A stretch of DNA of 64,000 nucleotides from Bog-473 sp963744225 (GCA_963744225.1 CAVUSV010000003.1:186001-250000), one strand, 5' to 3'. Counted from the first letter of the stretch, positions 37,741-47,148 are shown. Notes: a model not told the origin generated them from the sequence alone. Translations and numbers: made by a program.

Positions 37741-38751
37741 ATGCGCCTTCTCGTGACGGGAGGTGCCGGTTTCATCGGGTCGAACTTCGTCCGCTATTGG
37801 GTCGAACAGCACCCCGAGGACCATGTGGCCGTCTACGACGTCCTCACCTATGCCGGCAACCGACCCAACCTGTCCGATGTCGAAGACCGGATCGTCTTCA
37901 TCCAAGGAGATATCTGCGACCCCGCCGCAGCGGAGAAAGCGCTGCGAGGCGAGGAGATCGATACGGTCGTCCACTTCGCCGCCGAGTCACACAACTCCCT
38001 GGCGGTCCTGTACCCCGGCCTGTTCTTCCGGACCAATGTGATCGGGACCCAGACGATGCTCGAAGCGGCCCGCCAGGTGGGCGTGGGCAGGTTCCACCAC
38101 GTCTCCACCTGCGAGGTGTACGGGGACCTGCCGCTCGACGCCGACGAGATCTTCACGGAGGACTCTCCCTACCGCCCCCGCACGCCCTACAACGCGAGCA
38201 AGGCGGGAGCCGACCACGCAGTCCGTGCCTACGCCGAGACCTACGGGCTCCCCATCACCATCACGAACTGCGCTAACAACTATGGCCCCTTCCAGTTTCC
38301 CGAGAAGCTCATCCCGCACTTCTGCGCACTGGCCCTCGACGACCAGGCGCTCACGCTCTACGCCACCACCGAGAATCGCCGCGAGTGGCTGCACGTGGAC
38401 GACCACTGCACTGCCATCGACGCCGTGCTGGCCCGAGGCCGGGTGGGCGAGACCTACCACGTCGGCAGTGGTGTGGAGGCGTCGATCATGGAGGTGGCCG
38501 ACCGGATCCTCGCTGCGTTGGGCAAGCCGGACTCACTCAAGACGATCGTGCCCGACCGTCCCGGTCACGACCGTCGTTACGTGCTCGACGCCACCAAGTT
38601 GCGAAGCGAACTCGGCTGGACTCCTTCCATCGACTGGGAGCAGGGTCTGGCGGACACGGTGGCGTGGTATGCCGCACACAGGGACTGGTGGGAGCCGCTG
38701 CGGGCCCGGGCACCGATCGCCGAAGGGGCCTGGGGGGCCGGGGAAGGCTGA
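37741..38751 (+). CDS. rfbB: dTDP-glucose 4,6-dehydratase
   Basis: 336 residues. Extended SDR: MRLLVTGGAGFIGSNFVRYW (NAD loop), VHFAAESHNSLAVL, VSTCEVYGDLPLDAD, the active-site YNASKAGADHAVRAYAETYG, and the dehydratase-typical TNCANNYGPFQFPEKLIPHF. It converts dTDP-glucose to dTDP-4-keto-6-deoxyglucose on the way to dTDP-rhamnose. The ESHNSLAV form differs from the enterobacterial ESHVDRSI but keeps the fold. A TAATAT at 37725-37730 ends 10 bases before the ATG, suggesting a promoter giving a very short or absent leader. First gene of a tightly packed run through 44649. rfbA and rfbC are not in the window. Confidence 0.93.
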   Translation: MRLLVTGGAGFIGSNFVRYWVEQHPEDHVAVYDVLTYAGNRPNLSDVEDRIVFIQGDICDPAAAEKALRGEEIDTVVHFAAESHNSLAVLYPGLFFRTNVIGTQTMLEAARQVGVGRFHHVSTCEVYGDLPLDADEIFTEDSPYRPRTPYNASKAGADHAVRAYAETYGLPITITNCANNYGPFQFPEKLIPHFCALALDDQALTLYATTENRREWLHVDDHCTAIDAVLARGRVGETYHVGSGVEASIMEVADRILAALGKPDSLKTIVPDRPGHDRRYVLDATKLRSELGWTPSIDWEQGLADTVAWYAAHRDWWEPLRARAPIAEGAWGAGEG

Positions 38752-38754
38752 ACG

Positions 38755-39681
38755 GTGCGCATCCTCATCACGGGAGCCGACGGGCAGCTGGGACGAGACC
38801 TCCGCGATGCGCTGGCGGGGCGGGTGCCGGCCGGCGGCCGACGCTGCGCGCTCTTCGGTCCTGAGGGGCCACGGGAGGGACTCCATCACGATGTGCTGGC
38901 CACTGACATCGATACCCTCCGGGTCGACGACCGGGATGCCGTCATGCACACGTTCGCCGACTTCCGTCCGGAGGTCGTGCTGCACGGTGGTGCCTTCACC
39001 GCGGTGGATCGCTGCGAGACCGAGATCGATGCCGCCTTTGCCGTGAATGCCACCGGCACACGCCACGTTGCCGAAGCAGCGGCGCGGGTGGGGGCGCACG
39101 TGGTGTACGTGTCGACCGACTACGTGTTCGACGGCACCTCGAGCCGTCCCTACCGCGAATGGGACCCGCCGTGTCCGACTTCGGTCTACGGCGCGTCAAA
39201 ACTGGCAGGGGAGTGGGAGTGCCGACCGGGGTCGACCATCGTGCGGACCAGCTGGCTGTGCGGAGCACACGGCGCCAACATGGTCGTCACCGCGTTGCGC
39301 CTGGCCGACGGCACGGACGTGCTCCGGTTCGTTGACGACCAGCACGGTTCGCCCACCTTCACCGCCGACCTGGCGCCTGCGATCGTCACGCTCGGACTCG
39401 ACCGCAGGCCCGGTATCTTCCACGTGACGAACAGCGGGGCGACGACCTGGTGGGGCTTCGTGCGCGCGGTGTTGGCCGAGGCAGGGGCCGATCCCGAGCG
39501 CGTGCTCCCCATCAGGACGTCCGATCTCGATCCGCCCCGACCGGCGCCGCGGCCGGCCTACTCGGTGCTCGACAACATGGCGCTGCGCCTCAGCGGCCTC
39601 CCCGCCCTCCCGGATTGGGAGGATGCCCTCTCCCGGCTCGTCTCGGCCCTCCGATCGCAGCAGCCGCAAGCACTCGCGTGA
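38755..39681 (+). CDS. rfbD: dTDP-4-dehydrorhamnose reductase
   Basis: 308 residues, GTG start three bases after rfbB. Motifs: RILITGADGQLGRDLRDALA, VVLHGGAFTAVDRCETEIDA, AFAVNATGTRHVAEAAARVG, VYVSTDYVFDGTSSRPYREW, SVYGASKLAGEWE (Y-x3-K) and VRTSWLCGAHGANMV. It reduces dTDP-4-keto-L-rhamnose with NAD(P)H to dTDP-L-rhamnose. An insert after GRVPAGGRRCALFGPEG is slightly longer than in typical RfbD. Ends in a GTGA overlap with the UDP-sugar dehydrogenase. The epimerase (RfbC) step must be supplied from elsewhere. Confidence 0.93.
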   Translation: MRILITGADGQLGRDLRDALAGRVPAGGRRCALFGPEGPREGLHHDVLATDIDTLRVDDRDAVMHTFADFRPEVVLHGGAFTAVDRCETEIDAAFAVNATGTRHVAEAAARVGAHVVYVSTDYVFDGTSSRPYREWDPPCPTSVYGASKLAGEWECRPGSTIVRTSWLCGAHGANMVVTALRLADGTDVLRFVDDQHGSPTFTADLAPAIVTLGLDRRPGIFHVTNSGATTWWGFVRAVLAEAGADPERVLPIRTSDLDPPRPAPRPAYSVLDNMALRLSGLPALPDWEDALSRLVSALRSQQPQALA

Positions 39682-41011
39682 GCGCCCCCACCAACGGCCG
39701 GGGATCCCGGGCAGCGCGGTCCAAGATCGCGGTCATCGGGGCCGGCTACGTCGGCCTCCCCACGGCGGCGACGCTGGCCCATTTCGGGCACACCGTGGTG
39801 CTGGCCGAGCGGGAGCCGACGCGGTTGGCGGCCCTGCGCTCCGGACGCATGCCCATCGTCGAGGCGGGCCTGGACGACCTGGTGGCGGACGGCGTTTCCT
39901 CCGGCCAGCTCTCCTTCAGCGCCTCCGCGGTCGACGCCGTGAAGGGTGCCGCGTTCGTCTTCTTGTGCGTCCCCACGCCCCAGTGCGCCGACGGTTCGGC
40001 CGACTTGTCCTATGTAGAGGCGGTGGCCAAGGACATCGCCACGCACCTGGAGCCGGGGGCGATCGTCGTCAACAAGTCGACCGTGCCGGTGGGCTCGGCC
40101 ACCACGGTCGAGCAGGTGATCGGACGGCCCGACGTCGGCGTTGTGTCGAACCCCGAGTTCCTCCGGGAAGGGTCCGCCGTGCTCGACAGCCTCAGCCCCG
40201 ACCGAATTGTGGTCGGCGCCGATGACGCGCAGGCTGCCGCCAAAGTGGGCGAGCTGTTCTCGACCACCCAGGCGCCCCTCATCGTGACCGACGCCACCAC
40301 GTCGGAGACGATCAAGTATGCCTCCAACGCGTTCCTGGCCACCAAGTTGAGCTTCGTCAACGCCTTGGCCGGACTCTGCGAGGAGGTTGGAGCGGACGCC
40401 CGGGACGTCCTGCTGGGGCTGGGCTACGACAAGCGCATCGGCTTCGAGTTTCTCCGTCCCGGCCCCGGCTGGGGCGGTTCGTGCCTGCCCAAGGACACGC
40501 GGGCCCTTCTCCACATCGCACGCGAGTCTGGTTACGAGTTCTCCCTCCTCGCTGGCGCCATCGCCTCCAACGACGAGCAGCTGTCGCGGGTGATCTCCAA
40601 GGTCGAGGCGGCGTGCGACGGATCGGTCGACGGGGCGACCGTCGCCGTGTGGGGGTTGACCTTCAAGGCCAACACCGACGACCGCCGAGACTCGCCCAGC
40701 CTCCAGGTCTCGCACCGTCTCGCCGCCTTGGGGGCCATTGTCCAGGCGTTCGACCCGACGGTCGAAGTCGATCCCGACGCCGAGGTGCCCGACGACCTCA
40801 TTGGGCTGCAGCTGCGCGCCGATCCGTACGAAGCGGCGTCCGGGGCCGCGCGCTGGTCGTGCTCACCGAGTGGGACGAATTCCGGTGGGTCGATTTCTCC
40901 CGGGTCCAGTCCCTCATGGAAGCGCCATCGATCATCGATCCGCGCAACCTGCTGGACCCCGCTGCCGTCCGGCGCATGGGCTTCACCTACACCGGGATCG
41001 GACGCCGGTGA
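39678..41011 (+). CDS. UDP-glucose/GDP-mannose dehydrogenase (one frameshift)
   Basis: GTG start inside the rfbD stop; about 444 residues. N-terminal Rossmann KIAVIGAGYVGLPTAATLAH, FVFLCVPTPQCADGSADLSY, VNKSTVPVGSATTVEQVIG, SNPEFLREGSAVLD; central ETIKYASNAFLATKLSFVNA; catalytic Cys in GWGGSCLPKDTRALLH; C-terminal VWGLTFKANTDDRRDSPSLQ. The last domain is reached after a one-base loss near 40852 (probably a CCC run), giving ALVVLTEWDEFRWVDF. It oxidises UDP-glucose to UDP-glucuronate (less likely UDP-ManNAc or GDP-mannose), which suits the UDP-glucuronate decarboxylase-like gene that follows. Confidence 0.92.
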
Positions 41012-41956
41012 GCAGAGTCGTGGTGGCCGGCGGGGCCGGCTTCCTCGGGTCGCACCTCTGCGACCGCCTGATCGAGCGGGGCGACTCGGTCGTCTGCCTG
41101 GACGACCTCTCCACGGGGACAACGGAGAACGTGGCGCACCTCGAGGGCCACGACCGGTTCAGCCTTGTGGTGACCGATGTCAGCGAGAAGGTCGAACTCG
41201 AGGACAGGTTGAAGGTTGACGTCGTGTGCAATCTGGCGTCGCCGGCCTCGCCTCCCGCCTATCTCGCGCGGCCCCTTGACACGCTGGCCGTCGGCAGTGA
41301 GGGGACCCGCCGGTTGCTCGAGCTTGCCCGTGTCCATGACGCCCGCTTCCTCATGGCGAGCACGAGCGAGGTGTACGGCGATCCCGAGGTCCACCCGCAG
41401 GTCGAGTCCTACCGCGGCAGCGTCGACCCGACCGGCCCGCGCAGCGTCTACGACGAGGCCAAGCGTTTTGCCGAGAGCCCTGACGATGGCGATGCACCGC
41501 ACCCACGGGGTGAACGTCGGCATTGCACGGATCTTCAACACGTATGGCCCCCGGCTTTCGCCCGGTGACGGCCGGGTGGTCTCCAACTTCATCGTGCAGG
41601 CCTTGCAGGGCGATCCTCTCACTGTCTACGGGGATGGCAGCCAGACGCGGAGCCTCTGCTTCGTCGACGACGAAATCAACGGCCTGCTGGCTTTGCTCGA
41701 CTCGTCCGTCGTCGGCCCGGTCAACATCGGGAACCCCGACGAGCGGTCCATACTCGATCTGGCGCATTTCGTCCTCGACGCCACCGGGTCGACCTCCGCT
41801 ATCGTCTTCGAGCCGCTCCCCACCGACGACCCGACGCGCCGGTGCCCTGACATCACGCTGGCGCGCCAGGAACTGGGCTGGGCGCCCACGATCAGTCTGC
41901 GAGATGGGATCGAGCGCACGATTGCGTACTTCGCACAGAAGGTGAGATCCCAATGA
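41008..41956 (+). CDS. UDP-glucuronate decarboxylase/UDP-xylose-synthase-like SDR (one doubled-wobble frameshift)
   Basis: GTG start overlapping the dehydrogenase stop. About 315 residues after correction at 41475/41476 (GA[G/A], both Glu). Motifs: RVVVAGGAGFLGSHLCDRLI, CNLASPASPPAYLARPLDT (the A-S-P-A-S-P-x-x-Y of UXS enzymes), ASTSEVYGDPEVHPQVESY, SVYDEAKRFAEALTMAMHR (catalytic Tyr/Lys), IARIFNTYGPRLSPGDGRVV. These are hallmarks of UDP-glucuronate decarboxylase, which makes UDP-xylose from the preceding enzyme's product. It overlaps the downstream GT2 as ATGA. Confidence 0.9.
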
Positions 41957-42702
41957 CCGAGCAGGATGTGACGGACACAGGCCAGAACGGGATGCCAACG
42001 CTGCGCACGTACAAGACGCTCAGTGTGATCATGCCAGTCTTCGACGAGCGCACCACGGTCGCGGAGGTCATCCGGCGCATGCGAGCGGTCGAGCTGCCCC
42101 TGGTGCTCCAGATCATCGTGGTCGACGACGGGTCGAGCGACGGCTCCGACAAGGTCCTCGGCGCGCTCGAGGACTCCACCGTGCGCGTCCTGCGCCACAA
42201 AGTGAACCAGGGGAAGGGTGCGGCCATCCGTACCGGCCTGGCCGAGGCCCACGGCGACCTCGTCCTCATTCAGGATGCCGACCTCGAGTACGACCCCAAC
42301 GACTGGCCCCGCTTGCTCGAGCCGATCCTGCGGGGCAAGGCGCGGGTCGTCTACGGGAGCCGCTTCACCGGTGAACGCAAGAACATGCTGCCCCTCCACT
42401 GGGTGGGCAATCGCTTTCTCTCGCTCATTACCAACGTGCTCTACAGCTCGACGCTGTCGGACATGGAGACGTGTTACAAGCTCTTCGACGCCCAGGTGCT
42501 CGTGGGCCTCCGGGTTGTCTCCAACCGCTTCGACTTCGAGCCTGAGATCACGGCCAAGGTGCTGCGGCGCGGCCACCGCATCTACGAGGTGCCCATCTCC
42601 TACGCCGGCCGGGAGCCAGACGAAGGAAAGAAGATCACCTGGCGCGACGGCTTCGGCGCGATCAAGGCGCTGGTGAAGTTCCGCTTCACCAAGGAGTATT
42701 GA
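41953..42702 (+). CDS. GT2 glycosyltransferase, dolichyl/polyprenyl-phosphate sugar synthase-like
   Basis: 249 residues, ATG overlapping the epimerase stop. GT-A motifs: LSVIMPVFDERTTVAEVIRR, IIVVDDGSSDGSDKVLGAL, NQGKGAAIRTGLAEAHGDLV, LIQDADLEYDPNDWPRLLEP (the DAD metal motif), VVYGSRFTGER, and DMETCYKLFDAQVLVGLRVV. DPM1-type enzymes load mannose or glucose onto polyprenyl phosphate for GT-C transferases, which are present nearby (45.0 and 49.6 kb). No C-terminal membrane helices are present, so it is soluble or peripheral. Confidence 0.9.
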   Translation: MTEQDVTDTGQNGMPTLRTYKTLSVIMPVFDERTTVAEVIRRMRAVELPLVLQIIVVDDGSSDGSDKVLGALEDSTVRVLRHKVNQGKGAAIRTGLAEAHGDLVLIQDADLEYDPNDWPRLLEPILRGKARVVYGSRFTGERKNMLPLHWVGNRFLSLITNVLYSSTLSDMETCYKLFDAQVLVGLRVVSNRFDFEPEITAKVLRRGHRIYEVPISYAGREPDEGKKITWRDGFGAIKALVKFRFTKEY

Positions 42703-43589
42703 GGCCGCTGGTGGCGGACCCGATCGGGGTCGTCGTCGTCGACCACGACGCAGGGCCCCTCCTCAAAGGGTGCGTCCGCTCCCTGCTCGACGATGGAGCC
42801 GCGACGGTCGTCGTCGTGGAGAACGGAGCCTCGGGGAGCTCCGACGCCGCTCTCGCAGAGCTCAACGGCGAGAGCCCCCCAACACCGGTGCGCGTCGTGC
42901 GACCCGGGCACAACGTCGGGTTCGGGGCCGGGGTCAACCGCGGTCTGGCAGCGCTGGCCGGCGCGTCGCCGCCTCCGGAGTGGGTGCTGGTCTCCAACCC
43001 GGACCTGCACGTCCACCCCGGCGCGCTGTCCAGCTTGCGCGCCGCACTCGAGTCCCACCCGGCCTGGGCCCTGGTGGGGCCGCGCATCTACACCGAGGCA
43101 GGCGAGGTCTATCCCTCCGTGCGCAGCTTCCCGTCGTTCATGGACGCCGCCGGGCACGCGTTGCTGGCGCTGTTCAACCCAGAGAACCGCTTTACGCGCC
43201 GGTACAACCCCGGGCCCCCACCGGGTGACGTCGTCACCGAGGCCGGCTGGGTTTCAGGTTCTTGCTTCCTGGCCCGGCGCAGCGCCCTCGAAGATCTCGG
43301 AGGCTTTGACGAGGCGTACTTCATGTACGCCGAGGACATGGACCTGTGCTGGCGGGCCCACGACGGGGGATGGGGTGTGGGTTTCGCGGGTTCCGCGGCC
43401 GTCACCCACGTCCAGGGCGTGAGCACGGCCCGCCACCCCTACCGCATGATGGTGGCCCACCATCGATCGGCCCTTCGCTTTACCGTCCGGACCACCAAAG
43501 GCTGGCGGCGAGTGGCGCTTCCCCTCGCCGTGATCGTGCTCGGGGCGCGCATGGCGATGGCCACCGCCCGGCTCCTCCTGGGTCGCTGA
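42699..43589 (+). CDS. GT2 glycosyltransferase, rhamnosyltransferase-like
   Basis: 296 residues from TTG overlapping the previous TGA, or 292 from GTG 42711. GT-A fold: IGVVVVDHDAGPLLKGCVRS, VVVVENGASGSSDAAL, RPGHNVGFGAGVNRGLAALA, VLVSNPDLHVHPGAL (NPD in place of DxD), AGWVSGSCFLARRSALEDLG, GFDEAYFMYAEDMDLCWRAH. The N-P-D form and the Y-x-E-D-x-D-L-x-x-R motif are typical of WbbL/RfbF-like rhamnosyltransferases. dTDP-rhamnose as donor fits the rfbB-rfbD genes upstream. A hydrophobic C-terminal tail (LPLAVIVLGARMAMATARLL) may associate with the membrane. Confidence 0.9.
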   Translation: MRPLVADPIGVVVVDHDAGPLLKGCVRSLLDDGAATVVVVENGASGSSDAALAELNGESPPTPVRVVRPGHNVGFGAGVNRGLAALAGASPPPEWVLVSNPDLHVHPGALSSLRAALESHPAWALVGPRIYTEAGEVYPSVRSFPSFMDAAGHALLALFNPENRFTRRYNPGPPPGDVVTEAGWVSGSCFLARRSALEDLGGFDEAYFMYAEDMDLCWRAHDGGWGVGFAGSAAVTHVQGVSTARHPYRMMVAHHRSALRFTVRTTKGWRRVALPLAVIVLGARMAMATARLLLGR

Positions 43590-43593
43590 GGCC

Positions 43594-44649
43594 GTGGGCG
43601 GGCACCGGGGCTGGCTGATCGTCGCCATCATGGCCATCGCAGTCACCGTGCTGGTGCTCGGCCTGGCCGCAGCAGTCAGTGGGCCCCAGCATGCGCCGGT
43701 CCGCGTGGAGCCGGAAGTCACCTTCGCGCTCCCACCGACCTCCGCCGGGTGCAGCGGGGTCGTGACCCTGCCCGGGGGGGGCCAGAAGGTGCCGATAACC
43801 GTCAGCACGGTGGCCGGTCAGGTTGCCGAGACCCTCAATGTCTGTCTCGAGGGGCAGGGACCGTTTCCCTTCGTGCTCGATTCGGGAGCGGGCCAGTCGA
43901 CCATCGACGCCGGACTGGCCCGGCGGCTCCACCTGCCGGCAGCCGGTTCGGCCGGTCAGTTCGCCGGCGTCGGGTGCACGGGCACGGCCCAGCCGGTCGA
44001 AGTTGGCTCGTGGTCGCTCGACGGCGTCAGCCTGGCTGCCCAGCCGCTGACAGCGGCCACGCTGCCCCAGATCGGCGGCAAGGGGGAGCCTGCCGGCCTG
44101 CTCGGCTCCGACGTCCTGGGCCGCTTCGGCGCGGTGCGCGTCGACTTCGCAGCGGGCGCGCTGGTGCTCCCCGGGGTCGAGGGCGCAACACTGAGTGGTT
44201 CGGCGCCCTACACGGGCCCGCAGGGCCCGCCCCCTTCCGCGCTGACCCTCGGCCACGGGGTCGCCGTACCCCTGACGGTGACGCCGACCCCGGGCGCGGT
44301 ATCGCTGAGCGTGGCTGTCCGCTTTGCCAGCAGCCCCCCGCGCAGTTTCGTCGTCGACACCGGGTCGTCCCAGAGCGTCGTGTCGAGCGCCCTCGCGCGA
44401 GTACGGTCGCTCCCGGGCACCGATCTGGCCCAACGACAGTCCACCGTGTGTTCGGTCATCACGGTCCCGCTGGTCCACAGCGGCCGATGGTCAGTGCCAG
44501 GACTGCCGCTGCATCCCCAGCTCATCGGCTCGACCGACCTCGGCACCATCAGCCTCACGGGCACCCAGGGGCTGCTCGGCTCGGACCAGCTCAAGCGCTA
44601 CGGGTGGGTCGTCCTCGACTACGCCGGCGGCCAAATGGTGCTCGGGTGA
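43594..44649 (+). CDS. Membrane-anchored two-lobed aspartic protease-like protein
   Basis: 351 residues. One N-terminal membrane helix (about residues 7-29) and then two similar lobes. Lobe 1 has FPFVLDSGAGQSTIDAGLAR (Asp 96) and AGLLGSDVLGRFGAVRVDF; lobe 2 has RSFVVDTGSSQSVVSSALAR (Asp 255) and QGLLGSDQLKRYGWVVLDY. Each is a retropepsin-like unit with a DSG/DTG catalytic motif and the L-L-G-S-D hydrophobic-Gly motif, so both catalytic aspartates come from one chain, as in pepsin. The family (bacterial aspartyl protease-like) usually forms dimers of one unit. It lies outside the membrane, at the end of the glycan operon, five bases after the rhamnosyltransferase. Substrate unknown. Confidence 0.8.
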   Translation: MGGHRGWLIVAIMAIAVTVLVLGLAAAVSGPQHAPVRVEPEVTFALPPTSAGCSGVVTLPGGGQKVPITVSTVAGQVAETLNVCLEGQGPFPFVLDSGAGQSTIDAGLARRLHLPAAGSAGQFAGVGCTGTAQPVEVGSWSLDGVSLAAQPLTAATLPQIGGKGEPAGLLGSDVLGRFGAVRVDFAAGALVLPGVEGATLSGSAPYTGPQGPPPSALTLGHGVAVPLTVTPTPGAVSLSVAVRFASSPPRSFVVDTGSSQSVVSSALARVRSLPGTDLAQRQSTVCSVITVPLVHSGRWSVPGLPLHPQLIGSTDLGTISLTGTQGLLGSDQLKRYGWVVLDYAGGQMVLG

Positions 44650-45010
44650 CATCCCATCCGGACCGCTGAGGCGTAATGTGGTCCCTCGCGGGCCCCGGTC
44701 GTCCAGGCGAAACCAGTGCTGTTTCCCTAGGAATGCGTCCGCGTTGATCACCTACGACCAACCCCATTGCCCGCACAATTCGACTGCGGTTCGCTAGATT
44801 GCCACCAGCCATGACGCCACGCCTGCGGCAGCCGCGCACCAGAATCCCGAGCGCCGCGCGCAACACAGCGCTCACCCAGCGCCGTTCCCTCGACCGCACC
44901 CCCGGTTCGGTCGAGGTCACTCGAAATGAGTGCAACCTTGGCGACGGTGACAACAACCAAGGTCGCGGCTGCCCCGAACTGCGCGTGGCAGAGAGCGGCT
45001 GATTCGCTCG
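44650..45010. other. Intergenic interval, no gene seen
   Basis: 361 bases between the protease gene and the next membrane protein, both rightward. It probably contains a terminator for the packed operon and a promoter for the next gene, but no strong hairpin or -35/-10 pair was recognised. Confidence 0.35.
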
Positions 45011-47038
45011 ATGGTCCTCGCGCCTGAGCGCCGAACGGAGCCCGCCCACTCGGTCGTCCCATCAGCCGGCAATTCTTCCGCCTCACCGGCCCGTCGGTTT
45101 GCCGCCCGTCACACCGACGGTCTGGCCACGCTGGCGGTGTTGGCAGTAAGCATGGTCACCGCCGCTTGGTTCACTCGGTCCTTCTACTTCTTCCAGGACG
45201 ACTTCATCTTCATCCGTCAGGCCCAGCAATCGGGTCTGTCGTTTGGCTACCTGCGTGGTTCTCTCTTACAGCACTTCTCTCCCGTATCGCGGCTGGCCGA
45301 CTACGCCCTTGCTCATTGGTTCCATTCCAGTGTCGTAGCCGCCCACACCATTGAGTTGCTCCTGCTGGGGGCTAGTGTCCTCGCCTTCTCGTGGGCAATT
45401 GCGGAGCTCGTCGGACGTCACCGGTGGCGCCACCTTCTCACCCTCGCCTTCGCTGAGTCGTTGGCGCTGCTCCATCTCCTCGGGTGGTGGACCGCCACCG
45501 CAAACATCCTGCCTGCGACTCTCTTCGGCCTGCTGACGATCGCCGCGTTCCTCCGATACCGACGTTTGGGGGAGCGAAGGTGGATCGTGATCTCGCTCGT
45601 GAGCTACGGCCTGTCGTTGTGCACCCACGAGCAGTCTTGGCTCGTCGTTGGCTACCTCGTCCTCTTCGACCTCTTGGTCTTCGCCCCTGATGGGCGTTTC
45701 CGCGCAGCGCTTGGCCGGCTGTGGCGAGAGGGCTGGATCTGGCTCGGCTACGTCTTGTTGACGGTCATTGCCATGATCAATTACTTCGCTTTCTATTACG
45801 CGCCCGTACAGCCAAGGGCGACGGTCAGCGAGCTGATCCGGTTTGTCGGTATTCAGTTCACACAGGCGTTCGCTCCTTCCGCGATGGGCCTACGACCACT
45901 GACAACGGGATGGACGAACACCGTTGCCCTCGTCTTCGACTCACTTCTTTTTGTGGTGATCGTGATGGTGAGCATCTACCGGCGTCCCAGTGCATGGCGG
46001 GTCTGGACCGTGTTCGCCGTCGGGTTCCTCGCCAACTCGATCATGATCGGAGCCAATCGCGTCGGCTATTTCGGTCCCGATTTCGGCCAGCAGCTCTATT
46101 ACGTGCAGTCGCCCGCATTCCTGTTCCTTCTGTGCGTCGGAGCGGCCTTCTCCCTTGATCCGTCCGGCGCGCCATTCCCTCTGCATCAGGGTGTCTCTGC
46201 CCACCCTCGAGTTCCAAACCACCTCCGGCGACCAAGCGAGCGCTGGGTCGCCATTCGCTACGTGGCAGCCTGTCTGCTGGCGGCGGGTCTGTACGAAGTT
46301 GCCTTCGTCACCAGCGCGACGACGTTGAACGTCAAAGATCTTTCCAGCGAGGAGAGCGCAACGGCTCGGGCCTATTTCACGAGGTTGCTTGGGCAGATCG
46401 ACACTGCGGGCGCTCACGGGGCGCAGGTGGCAGTTCTCGACACCGCGGTGCCCGAGGGCGTCGTGGCTTCGGCCTTTGCTCCTTGGAATCGGCTCCTCGA
46501 CACCCTCTCCGTGATCAGGCCGGACGTTGCCGTGAACCAACTCCGCCAGGCGACCTTCGCCGTTTCCCCCGACGGATCGCTGGTGCCGATGCGGTTCCTG
46601 AGGAGGTCAGACACGTCACGGGGTCTCCCCGTCGCAAGGGTGGTCGGAAGTTCCGGTGCGACTCCGACTCGGGGAACCTTCCGACCTGTTGCCAGCTACC
46701 CTGCGGCGTCCGACGGGCGGTGCTTTACGAGTACCCGGTCCGGCGGAACGATCGACGTTCGGCTTGTGTCGCCAGTCATCACGCCCGACGCCTGGGTGCT
46801 CATCGGGATGACAAGTTCGTCAGGCGGATCCGTCAACGTGTCGACAACCAGCAACGGAGGATCCGCGCCCGTGGGAATCGTTGGTCTTGCGACCGCGAGC
46901 AAGACCAACGATTACCTTCTGCCGTTGTCGCAGCGGACTCTGGACCAAGTGGTTCTCTCTGCAGGGACGGCCGCGGAAGATCTGTGTGTCTCGTCGATCG
47001 ACGTGGGTTCGTTCTCTCCGTCCGGAAACGCTGGCTAA
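45011..47038 (+). CDS. Large polytopic membrane protein, GT-C-like
   Basis: 675 residues. A cytoplasmic Arg/Pro-rich N-terminus, then a helix and FFQDDFIFIRQAQQSGLSFG, a D-D loop in the position of the catalytic acid of GT-C glycosyltransferases. About ten more helices follow to AACLLAAGLYEVAFVTSAT. The C-terminal ~225 residues are extracytoplasmic, beta-rich and Ser/Thr-rich (from TTLNVKDLSSEESATARAYF to SIDVGSFSPSGNAG). Fold and topology resemble the 49.6 kb protein and the two GT-C genes at 8.5 and 31.8 kb. It probably transfers a polyprenyl-linked sugar or is a glycan polymerase; family not resolved. Confidence 0.72.
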   Translation: MVLAPERRTEPAHSVVPSAGNSSASPARRFAARHTDGLATLAVLAVSMVTAAWFTRSFYFFQDDFIFIRQAQQSGLSFGYLRGSLLQHFSPVSRLADYALAHWFHSSVVAAHTIELLLLGASVLAFSWAIAELVGRHRWRHLLTLAFAESLALLHLLGWWTATANILPATLFGLLTIAAFLRYRRLGERRWIVISLVSYGLSLCTHEQSWLVVGYLVLFDLLVFAPDGRFRAALGRLWREGWIWLGYVLLTVIAMINYFAFYYAPVQPRATVSELIRFVGIQFTQAFAPSAMGLRPLTTGWTNTVALVFDSLLFVVIVMVSIYRRPSAWRVWTVFAVGFLANSIMIGANRVGYFGPDFGQQLYYVQSPAFLFLLCVGAAFSLDPSGAPFPLHQGVSAHPRVPNHLRRPSERWVAIRYVAACLLAAGLYEVAFVTSATTLNVKDLSSEESATARAYFTRLLGQIDTAGAHGAQVAVLDTAVPEGVVASAFAPWNRLLDTLSVIRPDVAVNQLRQATFAVSPDGSLVPMRFLRRSDTSRGLPVARVVGSSGATPTRGTFRPVASYPAASDGRCFTSTRSGGTIDVRLVSPVITPDAWVLIGMTSSSGGSVNVSTTSNGGSAPVGIVGLATASKTNDYLLPLSQRTLDQVVLSAGTAAEDLCVSSIDVGSFSPSGNAG

Positions 47039-47148
47039 GGCGGTCAGCAAGGAAGCAGCGCGCCGCCGGCGGAACCGAGATCGGTCGTCTCATCCGTGCG
47101 ATGCCGGGTCGGACGACATCCGACGAAGGGTTTCGTCCGAGGCGTTGC

